DNA from: Lacrimispora sp. 210928-DFI.3.58
GTDB taxonomy: Bacteria > Bacillota > Clostridia > Lachnospirales > Lachnospiraceae
Direction: 5' to 3'
Length of the DNA stretch: 64,000 nucleotides
Assembly (NCBI RefSeq): GCF_020554865.1
Contig: NZ_JAJCIC010000017.1
Location: 30,038-94,037 of the forward strand
The first letter of the stretch is position 1; each line of letters starts with the position of its first letter. The notes under the pieces were generated by a model that saw only the letters and a list, made by a program, of their open reading frames with translations, was not told the DNA's origin and did no database searches. Position numbers and translations under genes: made by a program. Shown piece after piece: positions 17,822 to 25,497 of the stretch.

Positions 17822-18211
17822 TTATAGCCAGTGATCTTCCGCTTCTTTTTTTAGTTCGCAGAACATATCGTAAAAATGTTCCTTTGCCTGCGCTACAATA
17901 CCAAGGGCAATATTTTCATTGTAGGAATACGCCACATTATTTCTCTCCTGCAGTGCCCGAAGCCACAGGTCTTCATCTTTTATCATTCCTGCCTTATATG
18001 CCGTCTTTAAAATGATCTTCGGCGAGCCTGTTGCTCCTTCCTCATATCCATGATTTTCCAACATATTCTTCATCATTTTCCACGCTTGTTCAAAGCATAA
18101 TTCATATAAGCCTACCAAGCCTGTCAGTATAACCGTATCATACGGTTCTTTGTAATTGTAGATTTCCTTCATATTTGACAGAGCAGCACAAAAATTCTCA
18201 TACTTTCTCAT
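17822..18211 (-). CDS. HEPT-type nucleotidyltransferase-substrate-binding protein (HI0074 family)
   Basis: 129 residues of mostly alpha helix, including YDTVILTGLVGLYELCFEQAWKMMKNML and NVAYSYNENIALGI, the pattern of HI0074-type HEPT proteins. These partner a minimal nucleotidyltransferase and in MNT-HEPT modules act as toxin or AMPylation target. Its start overlaps the MNT gene by 14 nt, which is typical of such two-gene modules. The usual HEPT RX4-6H motif is not obvious here, so it may be the substrate-binding rather than the RNase type. Confidence 0.85.
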   Translation of the reverse strand: MRKYENFCAALSNMKEIYNYKEPYDTVILTGLVGLYELCFEQAWKMMKNMLENHGYEEGATGSPKIILKTAYKAGMIKDEDLWLRALQERNNVAYSYNENIALGIVAQAKEHFYDMFCELKKEAEDHWL

Positions 18212-18491
18212 AGATCACAATCCCCTCCTTTCTGATCGAATCTGCCAGCTCCTGCTGCACATCTCTTGCCAAATCAACAATATCATACTCCAGTAATGTT
18301 GATGTTTCCTCGTCTATATCCAGCGCAAACCGCGCAAAATCTCCGCCCTCCACCGCCAGATCAATATCACTCTTTTTACGAAAATCCCCCCGTGCCCTGG
18401 AACCAAAAAGGATAACCTTTTTTACGTTGTAGTTCTCTGCCAGCGCGCAGATCTCTTCGATCACAATGGGCCTGATTCCTGTTTCTGTCAT
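18198..18491 (-). CDS. Minimal nucleotidyltransferase (MNT) of a two-gene MNT/HEPT module
   Basis: 97 residues with the signature VILFGSRARGDFRKKSDIDLAVEG, i.e. GSRARG plus the DID catalytic aspartates, and a third acidic residue in EYDIVDL. Full-length for the minimal nucleotidyltransferase family, whose antitoxin members AMPylate the HEPT partner. It is the first gene of the pair and overlaps the second by 14 nt. It stands alone between a TetM-like gene and an SseB-like gene, as expected of a small mobile defence or stress module. Confidence 0.9.
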   Translation of the reverse strand: MTETGIRPIVIEEICALAENYNVKKVILFGSRARGDFRKKSDIDLAVEGGDFARFALDIDEETSTLLEYDIVDLARDVQQELADSIRKEGIVIYEKV

Positions 18492-18659
18492 CCTTTTCCT
18501 CCCTCACTGAATAGCTGTCAGCAAATATATGATAACATGACCTCTCCCTATTATCAATTTTAATCTTTAATTTCCTACTACTGTTGTTTGAACTGGCGAT
18601 TGGAAAAGATACCTTTCATTATCTGAAAAGGAATGATCACTCCTGGAAAGCCTCTCACT

Positions 18660-18687
18660 AAAAACGGGAGCCTGTGCAGACTCCCGT
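18660..18687 (-). terminator. Terminator after the SseB-like gene
   Basis: The minus strand reads ACGGGAG / CTCCCGT arms (18664-18670 and 18681-18687) with a 10-nt loop, followed by TTTTT (18660-18664). It lies 15-40 bp past the stop at 18702. Confidence 0.88.
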
Positions 18688-18701
18688 TCTCTTTTCTACA
18701 C

Positions 18702-19454
18702 CTATTTAGTTCTTGTTATTGTCAAAGGCATATTCACACCCATAGGATTTAACACGATCCCCTTTGCCTCCTTCGGAAGAGCCTGGGGGATCTTGTCCGC
18801 CTTAATCACCAGGGGGCGAAGATTATTTTCCCGGTTGAATTTCTGAAATTCCAAAATGTCAGTGAAGATCGGCTGGAACAGCTCTTCCTTGTTCAGCTTT
18901 ACCAGAGGAATGCCGTTGCCCTCCTTCTGCACTGCCACCACATAGCTGCCCTTTGTAAAGTTGCTTGCGATCTCCTCCTGAAGCTCCTTCAGCTTCGGAT
19001 CTGCCTCCTGTCCCGGCTTTTTCCGAAACTCCTGCATATAGTACAGAGCAGTCAGATGAAGAGCGGGATTCTCTACCCATACCTTTCCGTCCGGCTGTTC
19101 ATCCGTGCCTGCCCGTTTCACAAAATCGGACAGCTGCACCAGGCATGTTCCTCCCTCTGTATCCACGGACATGGCGTTAACGCCCATCGTGTAGAGGCTG
19201 GTGTAGAACAGCAGCAGCTGGCGGTTCTCCAGCTTTGCCACTGTAACTGGCGTCTTCTCTGCCAAAAGGCGGGCAGCCTCCTTCTTTGCCTTTTCCAGAT
19301 CAAAAAATACAAATACCTCGTCATCAAAGGTCTCCGGATCGCAGAGCACATAAGGTGCTCTGGTGCAGGCTGAAAATATGACATAAAGCTCCTGTGTCTG
19401 GCGAAGCTTAAGGGTGATTGGGTTTGCAGATGTCTTGTTTGTATCCTTATCCAT
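18702..19454 (-). CDS. SseB-like N-terminal-domain protein of unknown function
   Basis: 250 residues with no signal peptide or membrane segment. Residues about 15-110 (TQELYVIFSACTRAPYVLCD.., FDLEKAKKEAARLLAEKTPVTVAKL..) resemble the SseB N-terminal fold common in Firmicutes proteins of unknown role. The remainder contains a second alpha/beta part ending VLNPMGVNMPLTITR. It is a single-gene unit with its own terminator. No enzymatic motif is visible. The SseB label is a family resemblance judged by eye, not a firm assignment. Confidence 0.6.
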   Translation of the reverse strand: MDKDTNKTSANPITLKLRQTQELYVIFSACTRAPYVLCDPETFDDEVFVFFDLEKAKKEAARLLAEKTPVTVAKLENRQLLLFYTSLYTMGVNAMSVDTEGGTCLVQLSDFVKRAGTDEQPDGKVWVENPALHLTALYYMQEFRKKPGQEADPKLKELQEEIASNFTKGSYVVAVQKEGNGIPLVKLNKEELFQPIFTDILEFQKFNRENNLRPLVIKADKIPQALPKEAKGIVLNPMGVNMPLTITRTK

Positions 19455-19696
19455 GTGTTTCTTCTCCTGTCCTGCCTGCTTTTTCTTTTATAAGTCATCC
19501 ATTGTGTATACAGGCAGCCGTGTAGTATTCTTTCCGAATAGTTACCCGAATTGTATCATATTGGGGCAGGATGTGCAATGATTTGTAACAAAAGAAAATC
19601 TGTTTAACACAAATAAGGTAACAGTTCAGCTCTCCTTGGTGGACACTGCTCTTTCCATGCTGTAGAATAAAGAAAAAACCAAAGGAGAAATCCCTC

Positions 19697-19845
19697 ATGC
19701 CAAAGAAGCCTACAAAGCTCGAAATTCAGCTGTGGATTCCTGCCGCTTGTAAGCGATCTTGCCTGCAAAGATTTTCAATGAGCAGCCTGCCGTCAGAGCT
19801 GCTACCGCAAAGGAAGTAGCTGAGTATATAAAGATAAGAAAATAA
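19697..19845 (+). pseudogene. Frameshifted small gene
   Basis: AAAGGAG precedes an ATG at 19697 that begins MPKKPTKLEIQLWIPAACK. The first frame then loses sense, while another frame continues AILPAKIFNEQPAVRAATAKEV and ends IKIRK-stop at 19845. The total span is 149 nt, so one frameshift separates the halves. The original was a small basic protein of about 50 residues, family not recognised. A good binding site plus a coherent second half argues for a recently broken gene. Confidence 0.6.
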
Positions 19846-20375
19846 AATGTATCCGCCACTCTATCTCACACCAATTGAATACGAGTATGACGGAAAGCTC
19901 ATATTCTTAACTATTGCAAGGTAGCTCGCAGTAAAAAAGAAATTTGTTCCTATTTGGGATATAGGAATCTCACATTTTTTACAAAAAAACATCTCATGCC
20001 GCTGATCCTGTCCGGCAAACTAAAAATGACTATCCCCGACAAACCAAACAGCCGACTCCAAAAATATATAAAAGCCTAAAAATCCCCTCTGCAGGAGAAA
20101 CCGTTGAAATATCCTGGTAAAGAGAAGAATCTTCTCCTACCTGCTGGCTCAGGGCATTCAGCTGGAGCATAGACATCAACGCCGCATTCTTCTTCGCCTG
20201 CAGACACGGAGACAAAGACCATGCCAGGAGTATCCAGGCAAAAGTCCGGAAGAAAGATATCATGGCGGCCAATCTGGACATCAATGAAAAAGAGGTCATT
20301 GTCCTTTGATGAACGCTGATAAGGAAGTTTTAAAAACAAACCATCTTAACGTCTGACAAATAGGTAAAGCAAAAA

Positions 20376-20408
20376 GAAGTGTATTGCCATCACAAGTAAT
20401 GCACTTCT
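20376..20408. terminator. Bidirectional hairpin terminator
   Basis: Arms GAAGTGTATT and AATGCACTTC (20376-20385 and 20399-20408) pair with one wobble and are flanked by A-rich and T-rich runs on both sides. It can end transcription in either direction, including that of the sigma-like ORF at 20450. Confidence 0.75.
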
Positions 20409-20449
20409 TTTTTGCTTATTTCTTTACGCTATCATATTAGACGCACTAA

Positions 20450-20635
20450 TCAATATTCGGACAAATTCTGTCCATCTCTATAAAGTCTAAAAAAAGCATA
20501 GTCAAGTGATATTTCATGCTTCTGTTTTCTCCTCAAATCGCGATATGCGTTGCGTGCTGCATTGCGGAGAACGACTTTGCAATAGGTGTTGAAAGCATAC
20601 TCGATATGCTCCATAAATTGTTCAGAATACCTCAT
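20450..20635 (-). CDS. Small sigma-70-like protein of mobile-element type (truncated)
   Basis: 61 residues beginning MRYSEQFMEHIEYAFNTYCKVVLRNAARNAYRDLRRKQKHEISLDYAF. This matches the N-terminal part of the small sigma-like proteins found in Firmicutes conjugative elements, where the domain usually continues into a region-4 HTH. Here it stops after DGQNLSEY, so region 4 is missing. A GGGGG-rich binding site (AAAGGGGGTGATGAGAA) precedes the ATG. It is probably a remnant of an integrative element, with a terminator downstream and a leader-like ORF plus hairpin upstream. Confidence 0.55.
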   Translation of the reverse strand: MRYSEQFMEHIEYAFNTYCKVVLRNAARNAYRDLRRKQKHEISLDYAFFRLYRDGQNLSEY

Positions 20636-20678
20636 TTTCTCATCACCCCCTTTCTTTCCAGTAGGAAGCTATTACAAC

Positions 20679-20713
20679 AAACGCCCATGCAGAATAAGAC
20701 CGCATGAGCGTTT
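20679..20713 (-). terminator. Attenuator-like hairpin between leader ORF and sigma-like ORF
   Basis: Inverted arms AAACGC(T)CATGCG and GCATG(G)GCGTTT span 20679-20713. On the minus strand the structure sits after the 30-codon ORF at 20739-20831 and before the sigma-like ORF, and is followed by a weak T-containing tail. Confidence 0.5.
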
Positions 20714-20738
20714 AAGTAATATGAGCTATTATGGCATA

Positions 20739-20831
20739 CTAAAGGTGTAGACAGCTCATACTCATGGGCGGAATACTCCGCTGTATGAAATAGGATTTTT
20801 TTAATAACTGTCTGTTAGCTAATAAAAACAT
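20739..20831 (-). CDS. 30-residue leader-like peptide
   Basis: A short frame MFLLANRQLLKKSYFIQRSI and ten more residues has a perfect AAGGAGG seven bases before its ATG (20829-20831). The binding site lies within a partial GGCGGTA / TATCGCC inverted repeat. The stop is followed by an attenuator-like hairpin. The arrangement recalls translational attenuation leaders of mobile resistance genes, but no downstream resistance gene is present on this side. Real translation is plausible; function is unknown. Confidence 0.4.
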   Translation of the reverse strand: MFLLANRQLLKKSYFIQRSIPPMSMSCLHL

Positions 20832-20883
20832 GGCGATACCTCCTTGATACCGCCATAGACATTTTTGTCAACATAATAAAATA

Positions 20884-20910
20884 GGCGGCTCTGAATTTCA
20901 AAGCCGTCCA
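20884..20910 (-). terminator. Hairpin downstream of the Vat-like gene
   Basis: On the minus strand, GGACGGCT / AGCCGCC arms around TTTGAAATTCAG are followed by TATTTTATT. A second hairpin (ACGACGGC / GCCGTCGT, about 20943-20972) lies between it and the stop at 20979. Together they probably end the acetyltransferase transcript. Confidence 0.6.
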
Positions 20911-20978
20911 TAAAATACTTTCGCGCATGAGTAATGATACTGTACGACGGCTTTTTTCTTTTGCCGTCGTGCGGCAAT

Positions 20979-21599
20979 TTAACGCAAGTATTCGATATTT
21001 CCTGACTGTATCTCGGTTATATGTTGTCGAATACGTTCTTCAGACCAATTCCACCATTTTATTTTAAGCAGAAAATCAATCGTTTCTTGGGTAAAACGCT
21101 TTCTTATAAGCTTTGCCGGAACACCGCCGACGATTGTATATGGGGGAACATCTTTTGTAACAACGGCGCGGGTTCCGATAACAGCGCCGTCCCCAATCGT
21201 AACACCTGCTAACACAACTGCTTCATAACCAATCCAAACATCATTCCCGATCACAATATCGCCTTTGTTATCCCAGGCTTTTGTAATATCCTTCATATCT
21301 AAATTCCATTCTTCAGAAAATATGGGGAATGGATAGGTAGAAAGCGAAGATAAACTGTGATTTGCACTATTGAATATAAATTTTGCTCCGCAGGCAATCG
21401 AACAAAACTTACCGATTATCAGCTTATCCTGGTTGATTGGGTACTGATATAAAACATTATTTTTCTCAAAATCCTTTGGTTCTCTGACAAAATCGTTATA
21501 CATTGTATAATCGCCGATTATGATATTGGGATTGCTGATGACACTTTTTAAATAGACTGTTTCTTTGTCCTTTGAACGGGGATAAATTTTCTGTGGCAT
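20979..21599 (-). CDS. Vat/CatB-like xenobiotic O-acetyltransferase
   Basis: 206 residues from the ATG at 21599, with AAAGGAG six bases upstream; the longer frame lies inside the neighbouring gene. Hexapeptide turns [50 protein letters not shown] and [14 protein letters not shown] match Vat streptogramin and CatB acetyltransferases. The active-site His is in [16 protein letters not shown]. Likely inactivates a hydroxyl-bearing antibiotic such as a group A streptogramin by acetyl-CoA transfer. Substrate is not proven, since many relatives are uncharacterised. AT-rich relative to its surroundings, consistent with transfer. Confidence 0.85.
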   Translation of the reverse strand: MPQKIYPRSKDKETVYLKSVISNPNIIIGDYTMYNDFVREPKDFEKNNVLYQYPINQDKLIIGKFCSIACGAKFIFNSANHSLSSLSTYPFPIFSEEWNLDMKDITKAWDNKGDIVIGNDVWIGYEAVVLAGVTIGDGAVIGTRAVVTKDVPPYTIVGGVPAKLIRKRFTQETIDFLLKIKWWNWSEERIRQHITEIQSGNIEYLR

Positions 21600-21615
21600 G
21601 ACTGCTCCTTTCATG

Positions 21616-22320
21616 TTATGCAAATGGAAAAGTAAATTTTTTGATATGCTCAAAGTGATTATTCTCTGCATAATACACTGTTCGTTCATTTACAGAATAA
21701 ACAAATGAAACTCTGGTCGCCCACGCGCCCTCTTGCCGGACAGCGTGAAGTAATGTAAATGCGCCGGAAACTGAAAACTCGTTTTTACAGCTATCTAATA
21801 ACTGCAAAGCCCGTTCATACCTATCATCACCCGGCACAATAAAATCTCTCGTACTTTCCGGCCTCATCAAAGAATAATTCGTTATCAAGGAATACTTACT
21901 CTGTTCTTCCCTGTAACCAATTCCCGGTTCAATTACCAATGTGCGTCCATGAACATCAGACAGCATTGCCTGCATGGTAGCGTCCGACGCATAAACGATT
22001 TTCTTAGACCTAACAATTTGAAGAACCTCATCAAAGGAAATCTGCGCCTTGATAAACTGCTCTGTTAAATCGGCAATCGTCATACAGTTACCACTGTCTT
22101 GATACGCTCCGGCAGAATTGCCATGCACATATAGCAGCGTTCCTGCATTTCCGTTTTGATTCACTCCATGATAAGAATGATAGACTCCGTCTGGCCGCAA
22201 AATTCCGATATAGAAACGCTCTTTTTGTTTCATTACTTTATGCGTCCATACAGAAAGGTCAATGTCAAAATTAAAGCCTGTTATTATGTCGCTTCCACGA
22301 TAAACAAATCTGGTACACAT
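21616..22320 (-). CDS. Choloylglycine/penicillin V acylase-like Ntn hydrolase
   Basis: 234 residues. After removal of Met the second residue is Cys (MCTRFVYRG), the N-terminal nucleophile of the linear-amide C-N hydrolase family. ITGFNFDID and a C-terminal [21 protein letters not shown] block also fit. It is shorter than bile salt hydrolases (~320 residues), so a penicillin acylase-like or N-acyl-amide hydrolase is more likely. It lies 16 nt upstream of the Vat-like gene and is probably co-transcribed. Typical cytoplasmic protein with no signal peptide. Confidence 0.78.
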   Translation of the reverse strand: MCTRFVYRGSDIITGFNFDIDLSVWTHKVMKQKERFYIGILRPDGVYHSYHGVNQNGNAGTLLYVHGNSAGAYQDSGNCMTIADLTEQFIKAQISFDEVLQIVRSKKIVYASDATMQAMLSDVHGRTLVIEPGIGYREEQSKYSLITNYSLMRPESTRDFIVPGDDRYERALQLLDSCKNEFSVSGAFTLLHAVRQEGAWATRVSFVYSVNERTVYYAENNHFEHIKKFTFPFA

Positions 22321-22424
22321 AGCAGCCGCCTTTCATAAAATCTTTGTATGCTTCACTTTTAGTTTACAGACATTCAGATAGACATTCTATACACTGTACG
22401 ATACCGAAATGATTGGTATAAAAT

Positions 22425-22447
22425 AAGAGGCTGCTCTTGGCAGCCCC
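22425..22447 (-). terminator. Terminator of the CD3324-family gene
   Basis: On the minus strand GGCTGC / GCAGCC arms with a 5-nt loop are followed by TCTTATTTTAT, immediately after the stop at 22454. Confidence 0.8.
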
Positions 22448-22453
22448 TTACGG

Positions 22454-22717
22454 TTACTTTTGATATATGATTTTCCGAACAGCATATAAAGATAAGCAAT
22501 ATTTTTCAGACAGACACTCCATAGAAATACCACTTTGATATTCCTCTTTTATCTGTTGATTGCGCTGCGCTAATTCCTGCCGGTAGCCGGAAACTTCTCC
22601 CCAACGTTTTTGCTGTTCCTGCTCGACAGGGACGTAGATATATCCGCCTTGAACATAAGTTTGCAACTCTTTTACCAATGCGTCCGGAAGAATCACTTGT
22701 GCATTCAGATATTTCAT
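22454..22717 (-). CDS. CD3324-family HTH-like small protein
   Basis: 87 residues from the ATG at 22717, which has AGGAGG nine bases upstream. The sequence (MKYLNAQVILPDALVKELQTYVQGGYIYVPV then RWGEVSGYRQELAQRN and LSEKYCLSLYAVRKIIYQK) matches the Firmicutes CD3324 family, which ends in a Mor-like HTH. Presumed DNA-binding regulator; target unknown. It has its own terminator and stands alone between the accessory Vat patch and the tyrosine recombinase. Confidence 0.85.
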   Translation of the reverse strand: MKYLNAQVILPDALVKELQTYVQGGYIYVPVEQEQQKRWGEVSGYRQELAQRNQQIKEEYQSGISMECLSEKYCLSLYAVRKIIYQK

Positions 22718-22762
22718 GCGGGCTTCCTCCTTGATGTGATAGTCAAGTTGCAAAGCCAGCAT

Positions 22763-23105
22763 TTTTATTTTGCGACTATTTTTACTCCATGCAACCGTCG
22801 CAATCTACTGGCTTTGCATGGAGAAAAGCTTTGTTTCTCTTTTGAGTGTTGATACACATACAAATCACTTCTATCTGTCTGATACGATAATCTGATACGA
22901 ATACAGTTTAGCACATCCTTAATTCTATATCAATCTTGATTGTTGTTGCGCTGTTTGGCATTTCCAACTTGTCCTCCGTAATAGAAAGTGAGAAATGATT
23001 TTTTTAATTTATTCCAAAAAACTTTGGCAAAACTGCCATGTGCGGTGTAGTAGGGAGGTATTAAATCATAGAAGGGCGATTGGATATTACATAATCCATA
23101 TTATG
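22763..23105. other. Intergenic region with short repeats
   Basis: No gene is seen in this 340-bp AT-rich stretch. It holds two direct copies of CTGATACGA (near 22880-22903), a CAATC-TTGATTG inverted pair near 22931-22944, and a palindrome ACATAAT-CCAT-ATTATGT at 23089-23106 that abuts the recombinase stop. A promoter for the CD3324-family gene presumably lies here but no clear boxes stand out. Confidence 0.6.
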
Positions 23106-23975
23106 TCACATTCCCGCTTTCCGGCTCTCTGACCTCCAGCTTTCATTCAGCAGCAATCCCAGCTCCAACTGTTTTAAACATGCCTCCATACTGCTTATCA
23201 TGGTGTATCTTCTTGTTGTTTCCACACTGCTATGCCCCAGAAAATCCGCCAGACGCACCAGATCTTTTTCTTTTTCATAGTAGCATCTTGCAAACAAATG
23301 CCTTAAATTGTGCGGAAATACCTTGCTCTCCTTTACTCCTGAAAATATACAAAGCTTTTTCATCTCTGCCCATACATTTCTCCTGTCAACAGGCTGCCCG
23401 CTCCGGGTGACGAAGATGCTGCCCCTTTTTATATGCATTCTCTGGCAATACGCCTTCAGCAGCTTCACCAGCTCCCGCGGCAGCAGGATCACTCTCTCCT
23501 TCCCCTTAAAATGGATATGGACCAAATGATCCCTCAAAGCCTCAACTGTGATATACGCAAGCTCCCCGATCCGTATCCCTGTACTCCCTATGGTCTGTAA
23601 AATGCAGCTCAGCCTGTGGTTTCCCCTCCGCTCTGCTTCCATGACCAGCCTTTTGTATTCACTCCGGCTCAGTTCCTTCTTTTCATCACGGAAGATCTGC
23701 CGCTGCTGGCGGAAGGTCTGGACACAGCAGTCCATACGCCCTTCGTATTTCAGGAAGCAGTTTAAAGAAGCCAGCATGGAATTGGCACTGCTTACCTTAT
23801 AATGCTCCCGAAGATATTCCTTAAACCGGAGTACTTCCTCCCTGCCCCATTCATCTAATTCCACGTAACTTAAAAACAGCCGGATATCACGGACATATTT
23901 TTCAATCGTGTTGCTGCTTTTTTCCTGGCTCCTCAGATATGCTTCAAATGATACGATCGTATTTTCCCTTGGCAT
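23106..23975 (-). CDS. Tyrosine recombinase (XerC/D-like)
   Basis: 289 residues from the ATG at 23975 (GAAAGGAAAG upstream); an extension to a TTG at 24017 is less likely. An N-terminal SAM-like DNA-binding domain (TIEKYVRDIRLFLSYVE) is followed by the catalytic domain with Arg in GSTGIRIGELAY, a HNLRHLFA box, and GHSSVETTRRYTM with the nucleophile Tyr. All key residues are present. It is a solo recombinase, not linked to conjugation genes, and could be a relic integrase or a DNA invertase. A palindrome immediately downstream may be a site. Confidence 0.92.
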   Translation of the reverse strand: MPRENTIVSFEAYLRSQEKSSNTIEKYVRDIRLFLSYVELDEWGREEVLRFKEYLREHYKVSSANSMLASLNCFLKYEGRMDCCVQTFRQQRQIFRDEKKELSRSEYKRLVMEAERRGNHRLSCILQTIGSTGIRIGELAYITVEALRDHLVHIHFKGKERVILLPRELVKLLKAYCQRMHIKRGSIFVTRSGQPVDRRNVWAEMKKLCIFSGVKESKVFPHNLRHLFARCYYEKEKDLVRLADFLGHSSVETTRRYTMISSMEACLKQLELGLLLNESWRSESRKAGM

Positions 23976-24090
23976 ATTGTACTTTCCTTTCTCTACTGAT
24001 TTTACTTCCTCATGCAATCAATATCAGAGTTTCTCTCATAATAAAGAGCGCAGATTTTATCGTGCTGGTACGTAGTTTTTCGTTCTCCTC

Positions 24091-24126
24091 TTAAAAAAGA
24101 AGAAAGGCCCCTTCTAAAAAGCCTTT
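24091..24126 (-). terminator. Terminator of the YbaK gene
   Basis: On the minus strand AAAGGC / GCCTTT arms (24103-24108, 24121-24126) are followed by CTTCTTTTTT. Confidence 0.8.
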
Positions 24127-24149
24127 CCCAGGTTGTTCCTGTCCCTTTC

Positions 24150-24620
24150 CTACTCCCACCCTTTACAGACATCGATCCACGCCTCATACCCGGAGCATTT
24201 CTCCAGATCTGGGATGGACAGCTTCACTGCGCTATTGCTGCTCCCGCAGGCCGGATAGACGATGTCAAAACGCTTCAGGGATTCATCCAAATATACTTTG
24301 GCGCCTTCCTTGACGCCGAAGGGGCACACACCTCCCACTGCATGTCCCACCAGTTCTGCTACCTCCTCCGGTGACAGCATTTTTGCTTTTGTGTGAAAAT
24401 ATTCCTTGTATTTGTGGTTGTCCACCTTTGCATCTCCGGCTGCCACAATAAGTACCGGGCCGCCCTCTACCATAAAGGACAAGGTCTTTGCAATATGGGC
24501 AGGCTCACAGCCCACTGCCTGGGCAGCCAGCTCCACGGTGGCGCTGGATACTTCAAACTCCTGTACCCTGTCTCCGAATCCATATCTTTCCAAATGTTCC
24601 TTTGCAATGTCAAATGCCAT
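24150..24620 (-). CDS. YbaK/EbsC-family aminoacyl-tRNA deacylase
   Basis: 156 residues, full length for the family. It opens MAFDIAKEHLERYGFGDRV and contains the YbaK core VGCEPAHIAKTLSF, the catalytic Lys in that block, GDAKVDNHKYKEYF, and AVGGVCPFGV with KVYLDESL. Members hydrolyse mischarged Cys-tRNA(Pro) or related species. A monocistronic unit with its own terminator, located between the recombinase and the DUF5716/5717 operon. Exact tRNA specificity is not readable. Confidence 0.93.
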   Translation of the reverse strand: MAFDIAKEHLERYGFGDRVQEFEVSSATVELAAQAVGCEPAHIAKTLSFMVEGGPVLIVAAGDAKVDNHKYKEYFHTKAKMLSPEEVAELVGHAVGGVCPFGVKEGAKVYLDESLKRFDIVYPACGSSNSAVKLSIPDLEKCSGYEAWIDVCKGWE

Positions 24621-24684
24621 GATGTATCATTCCCTCTGTAAATCTGCTTTTTATCCTATTTTGTAACTGTCCAGGACGCAGTCT

Positions 24685-25497
24685 TCATACCATTTTCCTG
24701 TATTCCTGCTTCCATTTGCCCACCATCACGGCAGCGCCGTTCATCCGCTTGATGGGATCCTTCTTAAACAGTGCCCGCAGGGCCCGGACCTCCTCGGCCT
24801 GCTCTGCGTCAAGGGCAGCCTGGGCAGCTTCCTGCTCCCATTTTTTCCGCTTTTCCTCACTGAAACGGCTTCTCAGGGACTTTTTTATCTCCAGCTCAGG
24901 GGCGAACCGATTCAGGAAGAAGATGCGCTTTAATACCTCCTCACGTTCTCCCAGCTCATAGGCCTTTTCATAGGCAGTGAGGGCCTTGCGGAACTGGAAC
25001 ATCTGGGCGTAGGCAGACCCCAGATTGTTGTATACCTTTTCACGGAAGGCTTCATCCATCTTTTTGTCCGCAGGCAGCTCCAGCACCCGCTCATACCGGG
25101 CAGCCGCTCTTCCGTACTGCTGTTTGCGAAAGAGATAATCTGCCCTGGCCTTGCCATACTCTGCCGGGTGAAGGCTCCGATAGGAGGAAACCTCTGTCTT
25201 ATATTTCTGTATTTCCTTTTCTGTGTAATAATCACATTCTGAGAGGAACAAAAGCAGGATCTCCTCCGGCCTGGTCCCTGTCTCCAGGAGGCGCTCCATC
25301 CGGCCCGCTACAAAGTCCATATCCAGCTCGCTTCGTATAAAGCCAGTCAGAGTCTCGTCCACAAAATCCTCCATCACCAGCAGCGGATTGTTGTAGATCA
25401 CATAGCACAGCTCCTGGGAGGAAAAAATGTGGATGCCCAGCACCTCAATATAAAAAGGATGACTCACCGGCTCCTGCCTGCACAACAATAAACTCAT
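24685..25497 (-). CDS. TPR-containing protein, third gene of the DUF5717 operon
   Basis: 270 residues, soluble. An N-terminal region (1-95) of unknown fold is followed by TPR-like helices: YGKARADYLFRKQQYGRAAARYERVLELP and VYNNLGSAYAQMFQFRKALTAYEKAYELG. A Lys/Glu/Ala-rich helix ends the protein. Its start overlaps the DUF5716 stop as ATGA, so the two are made together. The TPRs suggest a partner-binding role with the Hsp70-fold protein and giant DUF5717 protein. No catalytic motif. Confidence 0.75.
   Translation of the reverse strand: MSLLLCRQEPVSHPFYIEVLGIHIFSSQELCYVIYNNPLLVMEDFVDETLTGFIRSELDMDFVAGRMERLLETGTRPEEILLLFLSECDYYTEKEIQKYKTEVSSYRSLHPAEYGKARADYLFRKQQYGRAAARYERVLELPADKKMDEAFREKVYNNLGSAYAQMFQFRKALTAYEKAYELGEREEVLKRIFFLNRFAPELEIKKSLRSRFSEEKRKKWEQEAAQAALDAEQAEEVRALRALFKKDPIKRMNGAAVMVGKWKQEYRKMV

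Larger units (their letters stand above)
19455..20449. other. About 1 kb without an intact gene (decayed accessory DNA)
   Basis: Between the SseB-like gene and the sigma-like fragment no open frame has a convincing start, domain and length. Fragments remain: the frameshifted small gene at 19697-19845, a 25-codon frame at 19847-19924 with no good match, and short frames around 20030-20340 that look like shadows. A two-way hairpin closes the region at 20376-20408. Confidence 0.6.

Noticed and set aside
20030..20340. Two overlapping ~88-codon minus-strand frames
   Set aside because: No binding site, no domain, biased composition; the region looks decayed.
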